From: Tetranychus cinnabarinus
Lineage: Eukaryota > Arthropoda > Arachnida > Trombidiformes > Tetranychidae
Length of the DNA: 64,000 nucleotides
Reading direction: 5' to 3'
Assembly: GCA_022266195.1 (NCBI GenBank)
Contig: WHVY01000003.1
Coordinates: 4,030,001-4,094,000 of the forward strand
Below the pieces are notes generated by a model that worked only from the letters and a program-made list of their open reading frames with translations, was not told where the DNA came from and searched no databases. The position numbers and the translations under genes were made by a program. Below are positions 1-11,832 of this stretch, piece by piece (within the stretch, counting starts at the first letter, position 1; every line of letters begins with the position of its first letter).

Positions 1-3000
1 TAGAAGTGATTTGATGATAAATAAACCAGTTTGTGAACAGCATCAATACCATCATCATCCAAATCAACATCAACATCATCCTCATCCTCATCTTCACCAA
101 CAAAACAACTCTTACATAAGGTGATTATAACAGGTTAAGCTTGATGATTAGTGATCGGTGATGCCGCTTATTCAAAAAAAAGAGTAAACCTTAAAGTCTG
201 ATTAACTATCATCAACATAAATAATTTTCCTAAAATGGTACATCAAAAATTAAAGTAGAATACAATAATTTAAATTGAAATCTTAATGTACATTTGTACA
301 TATGCATTAGTTTGGTTAGTAAAACAAGCAAAGAAGGATCTTGTACTAATTTTACACTACTTAACCATAAAAAACTGATAATTGGCAGCTACTGGCTTTT
401 TTAATAATTGGGCAATCAACATAATATTGTAGTTATATCCGGTTAGTAGATTAAAACCTGTAAACCTTGCAGCAAAATATTTCTTGAAATGAACTTTGAT
501 CATCAGTATGAAACCTGTCCTTATCAAATGGGCTAACTTGACCAGATTTCCTTAACTTTTCATTTACTATCAACAGTAACCCTACCCAATATCATCTTCT
601 GGTAATAGATTTACAATTTTTTAACCTTCAATCCTGTTGTTGTTTTTCCGGATAACACATTAACAGGAAAATAATTTACACAAGCGTTTGTCAATTTGTT
701 ATTACCAAAATTAATTATCTTTCAATAGAATCTCGATATTTCTCAGATTGATTTTCAGCGCTTTATTTTTACTCTCTTTTTAAAATCGCATTGGCATCAC
801 TGATATTTCCTGTTTTTCACATTTCAATTACTAAACCTAATTACTTTTATTTTTCCTTCTTTTTTTCCCTTACTCATATAGAAATAGCTATCCCAATAAT
901 GAGTCTCAGATTCCAACGAGCTTTTACGACTATTCACCATCATCTTCAAATAATATCTATTCAACGTATACCAAATCATGTACGGATGTACACTCTCGAA
1001 ATCTCGCCAACGATGCCAATTCTTCATCTCTTTCCTCCTCCAATAACACAACAACTTCTTCAGTGCCACAACAACAAGAACATTCATCATCATCATTGTC
1101 ATCTTCATGTTCGGATCCATCGACATTTTATATATCTTACGGCAAGAACGGTTATCACCATCAACCACCATCAAGAGAATCATCAGTTAATGGGCAAAAG
1201 ATTTACAACAAAAACAACAATGTTGATGAGATAATAAGCTTAAACTCAAGTGAACGCTTACCTCCAACTGGCAAGGAGAGTAATACTAGTAGTAATAATA
1301 ATAGTGTTGGTAGCTGCTTTCAACCAATAAAGCAGGCCAACAACAATAATTGTAAACCTCAAAATCACAATCAAGATGGAGATATTGAAAGTAATGATGA
1401 GGATGTTAAAAGTAAACCTGTCGAGTCTCTCAATGATGAGTCAACCTTTTCAAAAGGTGATGAGAATCTTATTACTGATAAAGAAACCAAACAAGAAAAA
1501 GATTGGTACAATATGAAAAGAAGACCTGTAGTTGCTGATAACAAGATAGAGAAAGAGTTAGATATCTCAATAGCTGAGAGGAAGCCACTCAACTTTAAAT
1601 GGCCACCTCAACAGCATCACCAGCAACATCATGCAAAGCAAACTGTTAAATCGGAGAAGCAAGAGGAAGGAAAAAAGGTCACTTGGGCAAAGAAACGGAT
1701 TCTTTCTAAAACAACCGACGATATTCGAAGTACACCATCCGATTCATTTTCTTACCTTAAAGGCGGTTCACCTAAACGTTCAGATGCGATCCGATTTAGT
1801 CCATCAATCAACGGTAATCTCAGTAAACATGATAAGGACGGAAACATCGAGAACCAAAAAAACCTGGATAAATGTTACAGCGTCTCAAATGCTAACAACT
1901 TCAAAACCAAAAGTTCATTAAAAAAGGATAGAATACCTCAAAAAGATCATGAAGGGCTCACAAGAAGAGTCAGTTTTGACCCTTTAGCTCTTTTATTGGA
2001 TGCTGCGTTAGAAGGTGAACTTGATCTGGTCAAGAAAACATCCAAAGTACGTTAACATATTTAAATTATATTTTCAAGATTTACATCATGTTTTTGTGTA
2101 GCCCAGCACAAACAACGAATTGAAAAAAACCTCTTTTTGGGTTATTTTTCGTGAAATGAATTTATATCATTACCTCTTGCTGGTTCTGTTTCATCTTTAA
2201 CATCTTTTTGACTTGCAAATTATGTTGATTTTTCCCCTTTATGCATCTAACATTCAACTCTCAATAACCATTTCAATCAAACATATTTTCCGGTAACAGA
2301 AAAAAAATTAATTCAATTTTACTTTAATATATGATTTATTTCATTTATCAAAGTATATCTATTTCAGCTTTTTGATAAATGATCAGTTGTGAGTGAAAAA
2401 GAAAAGATGTTTCCTTGAGACGCTCATTTTTAGGCTAACTTATAAAAATAATTCCATTGGTCAGTACTGGTGATTATTAAAAAAGTTTCATGATAGGAAT
2501 CAATGAAATGGTGAATCCCCTTTCAGCAGAATTGAAAAGGATAAAAAATAATTATAATGTTGATAATGATAACTAATGATGATCTTTTCAATTTCTCATG
2601 CTCTTATTTTTTTTCTTGTTTGCAACAGATACAAGATGTAAGCGCTGCCAATGATGAGGGTATAACTGCACTTCATAATACAATTTGTGCCGGTCATTTT
2701 GAAATTGTTAAATATTTAGTTGAAATTGGATGTGATGTCAATGCTCCTGACAGTGATGGATGGTAAGTTTTTCTTGCTTGCTTATTTATTAATAGTAAAT
2801 GATCTTACCAATTGTAAAACAGAGAGCCCAAGAAATACAAGAAATTGAATAACAGCAAAAATCAACAACAAGCCAACATATCAAGATGAGAATCATTACA
2901 TGAGCTTAGAAAAAAGTTCCCCTGTCAGTAAATTCATTTTGTATTGTTAAATAAACCATCAACACAATCCTTATTATTGCAAGTTAAACATGGTATAAAA

Positions 3001-4969
3001 CCTTGTCTGAAGATGCAAACAAAAAAATCTAAACATGATGAGACCTTCAAATCTCTGTTTCTCTATCGTCCCAGTCAATAATTCCCGATAGATTCAAATT
3101 TAAATGTTGCTGTTATCTTTTTTATTACATCAATTTTACTATACTTAATTTTAGTTATTAGCAAACAAGACGTGAGATTGTCTCAATATTATAAATGATT
3201 AAATGGCAAAGTTTCAGGTAAACTTTGCAGCTTATCTCCTAGTTGAAGCTGAATTGGTAATTTTATTTAATAAACTTGAAACTCTATTCTTCTTTAACTT
3301 GATTGTAAATCAATTTGCTTATTTTTATTTTCAGGACTCCTTTACATTGTGCTGCTTCTTGCAACAATTTGACAATGGTTAAATATTTAGTTGAACATGG
3401 AGCTTGCATTTTTGCGACAACTTTTCCTGACAAAGAAACCGCAGCTCAAAAATGTGAAGAAGGCGAAGAAGGTTTCGACGGTTGCTCACAATATCTTTTA
3501 CGTAAGCTATTTTAATGCCCTTTTCTTGCTCAAAATAAAACTAATCTTGAACATTTCCTTTTCTTTCATCATCTTCTTACCATTATCTTGGATGTTACAG
3601 ATATTCAAGATGCTTTTGGTCTCATCAATGATGGTATTGTTTACGCTGTTTATGATTATGATGCTCAAAGTTCAGATGAATTGTCCTTTAAAAATGGAGA
3701 CGCCATTACCATTCTAAGGCGTGGAGATGAGGATGAAAAAGATTGGTGGTGGGCACGATTAAACGACAAAGAGGGTTATGTTCCTCGAAATTTGCTTGGT
3801 GTAAGCAATCTTTATCTTTGATTTGTCTTAAACATTTAACGAATCAGCACAATAACCAATGCAACAGGAAAAACAATAATGATACATTGAAATGTTAGCC
3901 GGAGTAATTGCATGATGATTTATAAAAAAAATGGAAAATCACGATAACAGGAATCAAAAGAGAGGAGAACAGAAAGACTTATTTATTCCAACTAACCTAG
4001 ATCAACCTTTCTAGTGTCATTCTTGTTACAACATGTTCACCTTTTGCATGCTTGATACAACACCTCCTCATCATATTCATCATCATCATCGTACTCATTT
4101 TCATCCTTACTCTCTCATCTTTATTCATTTACCTTTAGTGATTAAGGAGTTTTGGTCTGTACGTAAAAGTTTCGTTAGACCTTTAGCTTTTGGGAAAAGC
4201 AGTTAATTTTTAGCTTTTTTGAATCTTCTATTAACCTTGTTGTCCTCTTTCCGCCATAATCGTCATCCTCTCACTTTCTCATAAGATTTTTGCTGATTTC
4301 AGGCAATCTGCTCCGCTATTTACACTCACACGTTAATATGACCATCTTAATTTCAACAATTACAACAACAATGATCTAATTTACTTTTTCTTATCCTCAT
4401 CATAAACAATTATCTACCTGATTAATCCTTTCCATCTTACCTTCTTTCTCTTTCTCTCTCTCTTAAATGAATATTTATCATCATGAGCTCTTTTGTCAGT
4501 AATATATGATAATGATAATTGTCAGTTTACCATGTAAACAGCAATTATTATGGCCTAAACTGGTTTCCGTAACCAATGAATATAAATCAAAAGAGAGAAG
4601 CTACAAGAAAAAGATAAAAGTTGTCTTTTTTAACTTACAATTTCTCTACCAAAATCTCATTGTACTTCAATAGCTTGTCTAATGTAATTATAATAACAAT
4701 TGTTAATTTTGTATCCCATAATTAAGGAAAAATTGTGAATCGCATTGACTTGCCTAGTTAATGTAGTCACTTTATAATCAAAAATTTAGCTCTTCTTCTC
4801 TCACATTTTCTCCGAATTTTCAAAATGTTAATTGTTTTCAGCCTTGTTTCATTCATTAATTTCAATTGTAAACAATTCACTCGATTAATTATTTTTTTGT
4901 TTTTTATTCTAATCACAGTTATACCCACGAGTAAAAGTGAACCAGGATAAAAAGGATGCCATGGATTGA
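1..4969 (+). CDS. ASPP: ASPP-family protein (p53-binding/PP1-regulatory scaffold), 5' partial
   Basis: Exons read from frame and splice sites: <1-120, 882-2046, 2629-2762, 3335-3501, 3601-3800, 4919-4969 (stop TGA 4967-4969), with junction phases 2, 0, 2, 1, 0 all agreeing. About 611 codons are visible and the start lies left of the window. The first visible exon is His/Gln-rich. Exon 2 is a low-complexity Ser/Asn/Lys-rich stretch that ends in RRVSFDPLALLLDAALEGEL, the conserved ASPP segment with an RVxF PP1-docking motif. Exons 3-4 encode ankyrin repeats (GITALHN, DSDGWTPLHCAASCNN). Exons 5-6 encode an SH3 domain (VYAVYDYDAQSSDEL, DWWWARLNDKEGYVPRNLL) closing with GLYPRVKV. Known family role: ASPP proteins bind p53-family proteins, RAS-association partners and PP1 through the ankyrin-SH3 module, and act at cell junctions and in apoptosis control. 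Family assignment is near certain. The border of the first exon is the least secure. Confidence 0.93.
121..881 (+). other. ASPP intron (first in window)
   Basis: A donor GTGATT follows ATAAG at 119-120. The acceptor at 880-881 is preceded by a long pyrimidine tract from about 843. Joining the two gives an uninterrupted phase-2 junction. Apart from AT-rich sequence I see no further gene or structured element in it. Confidence 0.7.
2047..2628 (+). other. ASPP intron between the RVSF exon and the ankyrin exon
   Basis: The donor GTACGT is at 2047 and the acceptor AACAG ends at 2628, phase 0. No additional feature is recognised inside. Confidence 0.85.
2763..3334 (+). other. ASPP intron inside the ankyrin repeats
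   Basis: The donor GTAAGT and acceptor TTTCAG split the conserved tryptophan codon of DGW|TPLHCAASCNN (phase 2). No other content recognised. Confidence 0.9.
3801..4918 (+). other. Last ASPP intron, splitting the SH3 domain from its final strand
   Basis: The donor GTAAGC follows NLLG at 3800 and the acceptor ATCACAG ends at 4918. Splicing restores NLLGLYPRV, the family-typical end of the SH3 domain. If retained, the intron adds only V-S-N-L-Y-L before a stop. The interior contains pyrimidine-rich runs (about 4440-4465 CT-rich) and nothing gene-like. Confidence 0.85.
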
Positions 4970-5035
4970 AATGTTGAAATTGAGAGAAACTTGTCAAATA
5001 TTTTACTAAACGCAAACACTAAACTAATCATGATA

Positions 5036-5041
5036 ATTAAA
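5036..5041 (+). terminator. Possible poly(A) signal (ATTAAA) for ASPP
   Basis: ATTAAA lies 67 bases past the ASPP stop. It is a common variant of the cleavage/polyadenylation signal. The position is reasonable, but AT-rich DNA gives such hexamers by chance. Confidence 0.4.
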
Positions 5042-8000
5042 CCTAAAGGAATCATAGTCATCCTTTGATTGTTGCCATGTCCGTCCATAGGAAATTAATG
5101 TGATTATCAAGGAACCACAAAAATGAAAGAATGGAAATAAGAAACTTACCGAAGTCAGTAAATCAATCAAACAAACTGATCACAGTTGGTCGCATCGGAT
5201 CAATCGATTTACCCTGATGCCGCATTTACATTCAGGATCTTAAAGAAATCAACTTTTAATATTTTTTACTCAATCAAGTGTTAAATCAATAACACCGTTT
5301 AACAATTTATACCAGAAAATATATATATTTTATGCTTATATATATATTTTGCTTATTAGTTATAATGCTAAGGCCAATCCAGCAAGCATAATAATTTTGT
5401 TATCGCAATTTTTAACCATCAGTTTACAGTTTATGAATGTGCCTAAATTTAATTTTTCCTGCAGTTAAATGTAGATAATGTTGCCAAATGGATGAGACTT
5501 TTTATTTCTACTGCCACAAAACAGACGTTTATACAATCAATTTGATCTTACGTTTGGATTGTGTTGAAATATGAGCTCATCACCAAATCAAGATTCAAGA
5601 TTAGTCTGAATTTTGGAAATTTTGAGTTGTAAAAAAATTATGATAACAAAATGAAGCTTGACCAACCCAATACACCAGAATCTCTGTGACTATTTTGTTA
5701 TTTGCATTAATCTTGCATTACTTGAACCTGCTCCATCCAACATTTTATCCTTTACCCTAAATCAACTGATTTTGTACTGTCTTCACCTTTTTTAAAATTT
5801 CCGTTACAATTGTACTTATCACCCACAAACGTCTCAATTATCATCGATTGGATATTGTTTTTTTATTAATTTTCTTTACGATTGTTTTCGCTTTTAAATT
5901 ACTGACATCAAGTTTATCACCTCAAGTGTATGAACATAAAGCACACCAAGAATTATTATATTATTAATATCAATTTTATTAATTGTCTCCATTGTTGGAG
6001 TGAAAAACGATAATATTTTCTAATAATCCTTCACCTTTTTTACAAAATATTGTTGATTAATGATTATAATCAACACGAAGCATGTTCAAAATACATTTAT
6101 AATACCAAATGATTGAAACTTGTCTCTATCAAAGCATTTGATTTGTTTTAATAATTCTAAGACAATAATCGTTCAACAAAATATAATTTAGATTAAGATC
6201 TAAGACCAAATCAAATTAAAATTTATAAATTGCCTTTTTTACTATTCGCAACGAAAAAAATTGTAAATAAAATTCCAATGATCACTTGATTCTTTCACCG
6301 TTTGTGTAAATCAATTTTTCCAATTATCAAATTTATTTTTGCACTTTCTACCTTAAAGCATATGATTCTTGATAAACCAAATAAAAATTAATTTACCTTT
6401 TTAATTGCATAAATTTGCATTTTCAAGCGTTGAAATGACATTTGACGCACCCATTGATGTAAACAATTTCAAGATTAAGCTTTCAATATCAGCTGTTAAC
6501 TTTAAAAATTCAATTTTTCATCTAACAAGGAAACCTGAGATACCAGAAACCGATGTCATTTGATAGAGCACATTGAGTCATGAAGGTCGAAGGTCTCATC
6601 AGGAGAAAGTATTTCCTGCGATATTTGGGTTCAAATTTTGGGAGTTTAAATTACAATTAATCATTTTCAAAAATGTTTCTTAATTTAAAACATTCGATAT
6701 AGCTGTTTTAGTTAAACATGATTAGCACAAATTCATACAAAAATTTGCTTAGACTTTCTAAATCATTTAAAATAATTTACAGAAAAAAAGTCACCAGGAT
6801 TTCACCCAAACTCCGTACTTTCACCAGATCCTTTACACAATGAGCTAACCCTTATTAGATGATTTACTGTTTTTTAAAAATGATTATAAAAGATGCCAAA
6901 ATTTCAGAGCCAAACATCTTAGGAACCAATTTTGACAACGACATTCAAATCGGTTTCTGGTAAAGTCAACTACCCGAAATTGTCCCTCGACTAGAGCCCC
7001 ATCTCTGGGTAATTTAAAATAGCTTAGCTATCAAAATTTAATTTTCAATTTTTTTGATAAAATCCAGTTGAGAATGATTGCGAATCATTAATCATAATGT
7101 CTATAAATGTTAATTAAAACTCAATTGATTCAACTTAATATCACCATTGAAGTTCATTTTTTTTCGTCGCGTAATCCTAGTTAGTCGACTGTTTCTCGTT
7201 TACTAATAGTTCCTAGTACAGCTCATGTAAGCTCATTTTAGACGGTTGTCATCGATTGATTTCAAAATCTTGTTTGATCATTTTACGTGGAAACAAGTTG
7301 ATTTCATTAAGTTAATTATGACAAATGAAATGAAATGATTCCATTGTGGAAGTAAAATTAGCTTCCAGCGATCCGTCATTTGCTGGTTAATTCCAGTTAA
7401 CAGATTAATTAGCAAAATTAAACCAAATCTAACACATAAACTCAACCCAAATGAGGGAAAAACATCAAGAATATTCCAAATGCACTTGAATGTTATGAGA
7501 ATGATTGATTTCGAAAGGAAACTTTCAGTGATTCAGCACCGCTTTCCCCTGAAAATCACACGATTGCACTGAAATTAAAAAAAGAAGATAATTTATTGAA
7601 TTGAATACTAGGAAACGATTAGATCGATTGTCTTGATGTGATTGTTAGTTACATTTTGTTGTGAAGTTTACAAGTGTAACAACTTCCAATTAAGTGTTAA
7701 AATTATAATTTGCTCATTGGTATTGTAATCAAAAGTAACAATTAGTGATTAGATTTAATTTTTTCACCCACAACTGTGACTATGGACAAGAAGATGTTGA
7801 TGAAAATACTAAAGATGGAGATAGAACTGACTTTAAGGTCATTTTGAGTGTATGCTGACTTGCATTCAATCTGTAAGTGCAAGATGTTGTTGGCCATGAA
7901 ACGGACTGCTGTCCTTAGAGTCCAGGTAATAAAGGCTCCTCCTTTAATCTTTACGTTTATCTTCATTTCTCATTGGTAATCATAGATTGGAGAAGATGAT

Positions 8001-8481
8001 CAGGATGATAATAATGATGATAAACTATTTCAACGAACCAAAAGTGTTGAGTCTCACGAAAGACAAACTTGATCTCTTTTCACTGCCTCTCTGGTTTAGT
8101 TGCGTTTTTTTGGGCTAATCTCTCATTTAATACTGAACTTATCACCACCAGGTAACCGTCATCATTTACATCACTTTCAAATTGTTATCTAACACAATTG
8201 GTTCACTTTTAGTATTTCTTGTTCATCTATTCATTTGTGCTTTTAGTGTCTGTCCCGTAGTCAGTGTCAACCTTTTGTTGATTCACTATTTAATAAACAT
8301 CTCTGGATACAGTTGGACTATTGTCTTGACCATCGAGTTCAATCAACTTTCCTTTGTCTACCTCGTGTCTGAATTGGTGAAATCAAGTTTTATTCAATTT
8401 TAACGGTTGTTTCTTATTTTAAAAGATTATTTACATCCAAGTTCCTATTTCTTTTAATTGTAAATTTATTTTGATTTAAAT
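5042..8481. other. Intergenic region between ASPP and the UGT
   Basis: AT-rich DNA with no supported gene on either strand. It contains two imperfect copies of an alternating A/T run near 5315-5350 (TATATATATTTT followed by GCTTA). An open frame at 8182-8403 just ahead of the UGT encodes a hydrophobic peptide without family resemblance, and I treat it as chance. The UGT promoter must lie in the right end of this stretch, but no clear TATA box is seen within 80 bases of the ATG. Confidence 0.6.
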
Positions 8482-10394
8482 ATGGCCAAGTCAATCAAGA
8501 TTCTCATCATTCCGACAAATGGGTAAGAAATTTAATATTTACGTCCAAGTTTGGTGCGATTTTGCCGTGAAATTGTGATTCAATTGATTGTCAAGTTTCT
8601 TCCCCTTGTTCCGATAACTGGTTTGCTGGTTTATGTTAACCCGAAAAAAACCGAAAGTTTATTTTGAAAACACAGACATTTGAAAAAACTTGAAGTTGAA
8701 GTATTACTTCAATGCTTACGATTTCATGCTTTATAAATCAATCTTTATTTTGTTAAGAAATGAAAAATCGAATGTTTTAATTTGAAAATGAATGCTAAAA
8801 AGTCGTAAGATTAGCTGATTTATTTTCACTTTCTAGATGATTAGCTGTAAGTTTAACCCTTTATTGACAACCGTTTGGAAGCTAATTTTTCATACTAGAA
8901 AAAACTCTGCTTCCAATTTAATCATTTAATTATGTGTTGAATTAATTGTTGGTTCATTTAACTTTTCTGCTCCATGAAATCATTTTTTCCTAATTGAAAT
9001 AATGATTTGTTTTTTGTTTCCTCCTTGAACGTGTTAGATATGGTCACCTTAACATTGGATTAGGACTAGCTGATATGCTGACAAAGCATGGACATAAACC
9101 GATATTTGCTTTGAATAAAAAGTGGAAACCATCAGCTGAAGCTCGTGGTTATGAAGTGCGAGTCTTGGATGCTGATGTGGTTGAACCAGATGAAGCTGAT
9201 CAAGCAGCGCGTCAAATGGCTGTGCTCGAGTTTTTGGCTCCAACCTTGTCTCAATCAACCCTTGAACAAGTCTCTTGGATGTCTGGTAAAGAGACAATGT
9301 TGTATGAAGATCACATACAAATTGATACTGGTTTAGAAGCTCTTTTGGCTAAAGAATCTTTTGACCTACTGATTGTAGCAACTCTGTTGGCCCTTCCTGC
9401 TGCCGAAACAAGCGGTATTCCATGGGTATATTTTCACACACCCAGTCCACATATACTCTACGGGAAACAGATTACTCCACCCTTTTCAGGTTATCCGTTG
9501 GATACTCCTAAAGAGGTTTGTCAAATATACTGGGATCGCTATTTTAAAGAAAGATCCTCAGGTGATGCTTTATACAATAAATATCTTGCAAGCAAAGGTG
9601 TAGGCCCAGTTAATACAGGTTACTTTCAGCGTGAATCACCATACCTCAATGTTTACGCTTACCCCAAAGAATTGGATTATCGTGATGTTGCCACTTTACC
9701 AAAACACTATTTCAGGATGGACAACTCTATTCGGTCAAACGATGAACTTGCAACCGTCATTCCACAAGAATTTTTAGATCGACCGGGTAAACTAATCTAC
9801 GTCTCATTGGGATCATGGTTTTCTGGAATGGTTGAAGTGATGATTAATCTACTCGCTATTTTGGCAAAATCGCCCCATAAATTTATCGTCTCCAAGGGCC
9901 CTAATCACGAAAAGATCCAATTAGCTGAGAACATGTGGGGTGAACGATTTCTAAATCAATTAGCAATTCTTCCAATGGTTGATCTTGTGATAACTCACGG
10001 TGGGAATAATACCATAGTTGAATGTTTACACAATGGAAAGCCAATGATTGTTTTACCTTTCTTTATTGATCAGCATGATAATGCTCAACGTATAGTTGAA
10101 AAGCACTTGGGCTTTAAATTTAATCCATTCCAATTGGATGAGAGCGGGATTCTCAATGCAATTGAAACTTTACTCGGAGATGTTAAGCTCTATGAAAGAT
10201 TACAGGTGATTGCTAATGATTTGAAAAATTCATCAACCCAGGATGAGTTGGTTAAATTGTTGGAGATTATTGCAAAGGAGAAACGATGTCCATTTGATGA
10301 ACAAGTTCCTCCCCAACCTGATAAATTCAACATTACCACAAGAATTTCCAACTTTTTTAATAATGTTTGGCATCGTTTAGTAAACAATAAATAA
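8482..10394 (+). CDS. UGT: UDP-glycosyltransferase, bacterial-type family as in spider mites
   Basis: Two exons, 8482-8522 and 9038-10394, are joined in phase 2 across a 515-base intron and give 465 residues. Exon 1 encodes MAKSIKILIIPTNG and exon 2 resumes with YGHLNIGLGLADML, so the junction restores the N-terminal GYGH motif that carries the presumed catalytic His17. The C-terminal half has the nucleotide-sugar binding signature: KLIYVSLGS, then LVITHGGNNTIVE (His334) and GKPMIVLPFFIDQHDNAQR. There is no N-terminal signal peptide and no C-terminal membrane anchor, unlike the usual animal UGTs of about 520 residues; this matches cytosolic bacterial macrolide-type glycosyltransferases. In spider mites this family came from bacteria and conjugates UDP-sugars to plant compounds and pesticides; a similar role here is inference. 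ATTAAA and AATAAA hexamers overlap the stop region. It converges on the LDLa gene about 700 bases away. Confidence 0.92.
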
Positions 10395-11106
10395 TTAAAT
10401 GTATTATTTTAACTTAAAAATATCCTCAAACGCATTCACTTAAAAGGTAACCCTTTCTGTAAATTCATTTTAGCTGCTTTCATTGTAACAGATGATTAGT
10501 TAGATTGATCTGGTGTATGGTTGACTATATTTACTGGTTTCTGTGTTAATAGCAATATTATGCAAAAGTCATTAGAGCAATGGAGTTGACAATTGCTCAA
10601 ATATTTAACGGTTCATCTTGTTAATAATTAGATTGTCAGGCCTCTGTTGGTGGCGTTGATTGAGCATTCTACATTTGAGTTAAGGTTTTTGAAAGTGAGT
10701 TTGTTTTACTTTTGCTTTTTGCTTGCTTGTCATTGATAAATGTATAAATTTTTCAGTTAATTGAATAGTATTTATATAAGATGAACAAAATTGATAAATA
10801 ATTCAGTTAGGATACAATAATACATGTAAGTAACAAACATATGTAACATGATGAGTGGAATAATATTAATGTTGATGTTTTTGAGGTAAATACTGAAGAG
10901 TTTTACTTTCCATGCAATACGAGATTGATTGATAGTGAAAATGCTCAAGTTGAAGTATTAAATGAAGTAATAGGTATAGTTAATGAGATTGTTGATGGTG
11001 AGTGTGATTGGTGAAAGAAAAACAGAAGACGAAATGAACCAGAAAATGAAGATTTGAAGGATGTTGATTAGTTTGTTTTTATATTATACATTGGGTAGTA
11101 TTTTAG
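10395..11106. other. Tail-to-tail intergenic spacer between the UGT and LDLa genes
   Basis: This 712-base stretch must hold both 3' UTRs. It is AT-rich with no open frame of interest. Possible poly(A) variants are ATTAAA at 10394-10399 for the UGT and AATATA (reverse strand) at 11080-11085 for the LDLa gene, both weak calls. Confidence 0.5.
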
Positions 11107-11832
11107 CTAATCTATTGAACAGTTGTATTCATCGTCCATTTGAGGGCAATCATAGATCAAGTCACATTGAGACATTGTCGATATACATTTACGTCCACCT
11201 GCACAAAGATATTTGCCGGTTGAAGAGGAACAATAGATAGCGCACATTTGCTCAGTCTCATCGGAACCATCATCACAATCAGGATCTCCATCACATATGA
11301 GATAGTTAGGTATACAACGACCAGAAGTACATTTAAATTTTCCCAAAGGACAAGTGTAATTGGCACAAGGAAGTGGACCAGAGTGACCGGGACACATGAA
11401 GGAACCCTCACAGATCCATTTGTAGGGAACACATTGGCCCGTTTGATTACATCGATGATAACCTTCAGGACAAACGTTGGTCTCACAATTGGCCTCGTCT
11501 TCACCACCAATACAGTCACTGACATTATCACAAACCCATGAATAGAAGACACAATGACCCGTTAGGTGGCACAGAAATTTGGGTCCACAGTAGTTGGCAG
11601 TAATTGATAGTTCATCAGATCCATTTTCAGGGTGAGAATCATTGATTTGAAGTGTACAACTCAAGAGGAAGCAACAGTGAGCTGAGGAAAGCGCAAAACA
11701 GGGGGAAAAAGATCAAAAAATAAAAGAGAACATTAATAAAACAAAAGAAAAAGCTAAACCTAAAGGGATAAATATTAGACAAAAACAGCGCTCACCTGTT
11801 ACAAGGAATCCAAAAATGGTTTTAACCCACAT
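11107..11832 (-). CDS. Small secreted protein of four LDL-receptor class A modules
   Basis: Two exons on the minus strand, 11832-11796 and 11681-11107, are separated by a 114-base GT-AG intron and joined in phase 1, giving 203 residues. The short first exon starts MWVKTIFGFLVT and, with the start of exon 2, forms a hydrophobic signal peptide of about 22 residues. Four six-cysteine LDLa modules follow, at about 44-78, 83-118, 123-159 and 163-200, and the protein ends three residues after the last cysteine. Module 3 has the canonical acidic calcium cluster (CDGDPDCDDGSDE) and modules 1 and 4 keep acidic versions. Module 2 has lost it (CEGSFMCPGHSGPLPC). No membrane segment, EGF, CUB or protease domain is present. 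LDLa modules bind ligands such as lipoproteins in a calcium-dependent way; this protein's ligand is unknown. A TATA-like TTTATAAG lies about 240 bases upstream, on the reverse strand at 12072-12079. Confidence 0.88.

Noticed and set aside
791..1234. 147-codon plus-strand open frame
   Set aside because: It overlaps ASPP exon 2 in another frame; the in-frame ASPP reading is supported by splice sites and the conserved RVSF/ankyrin continuation.
8182..8403. Hydrophobic open frame just upstream of the UGT
   Set aside because: No family resemblance, no splice link to the UGT, and the real UGT start is set by the MAKSIKILIIPTNG exon at 8482.
11248..11541. Plus-strand open frame opposite the LDLa gene
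   Set aside because: Antisense shadow of the cysteine-rich LDLa coding exon.
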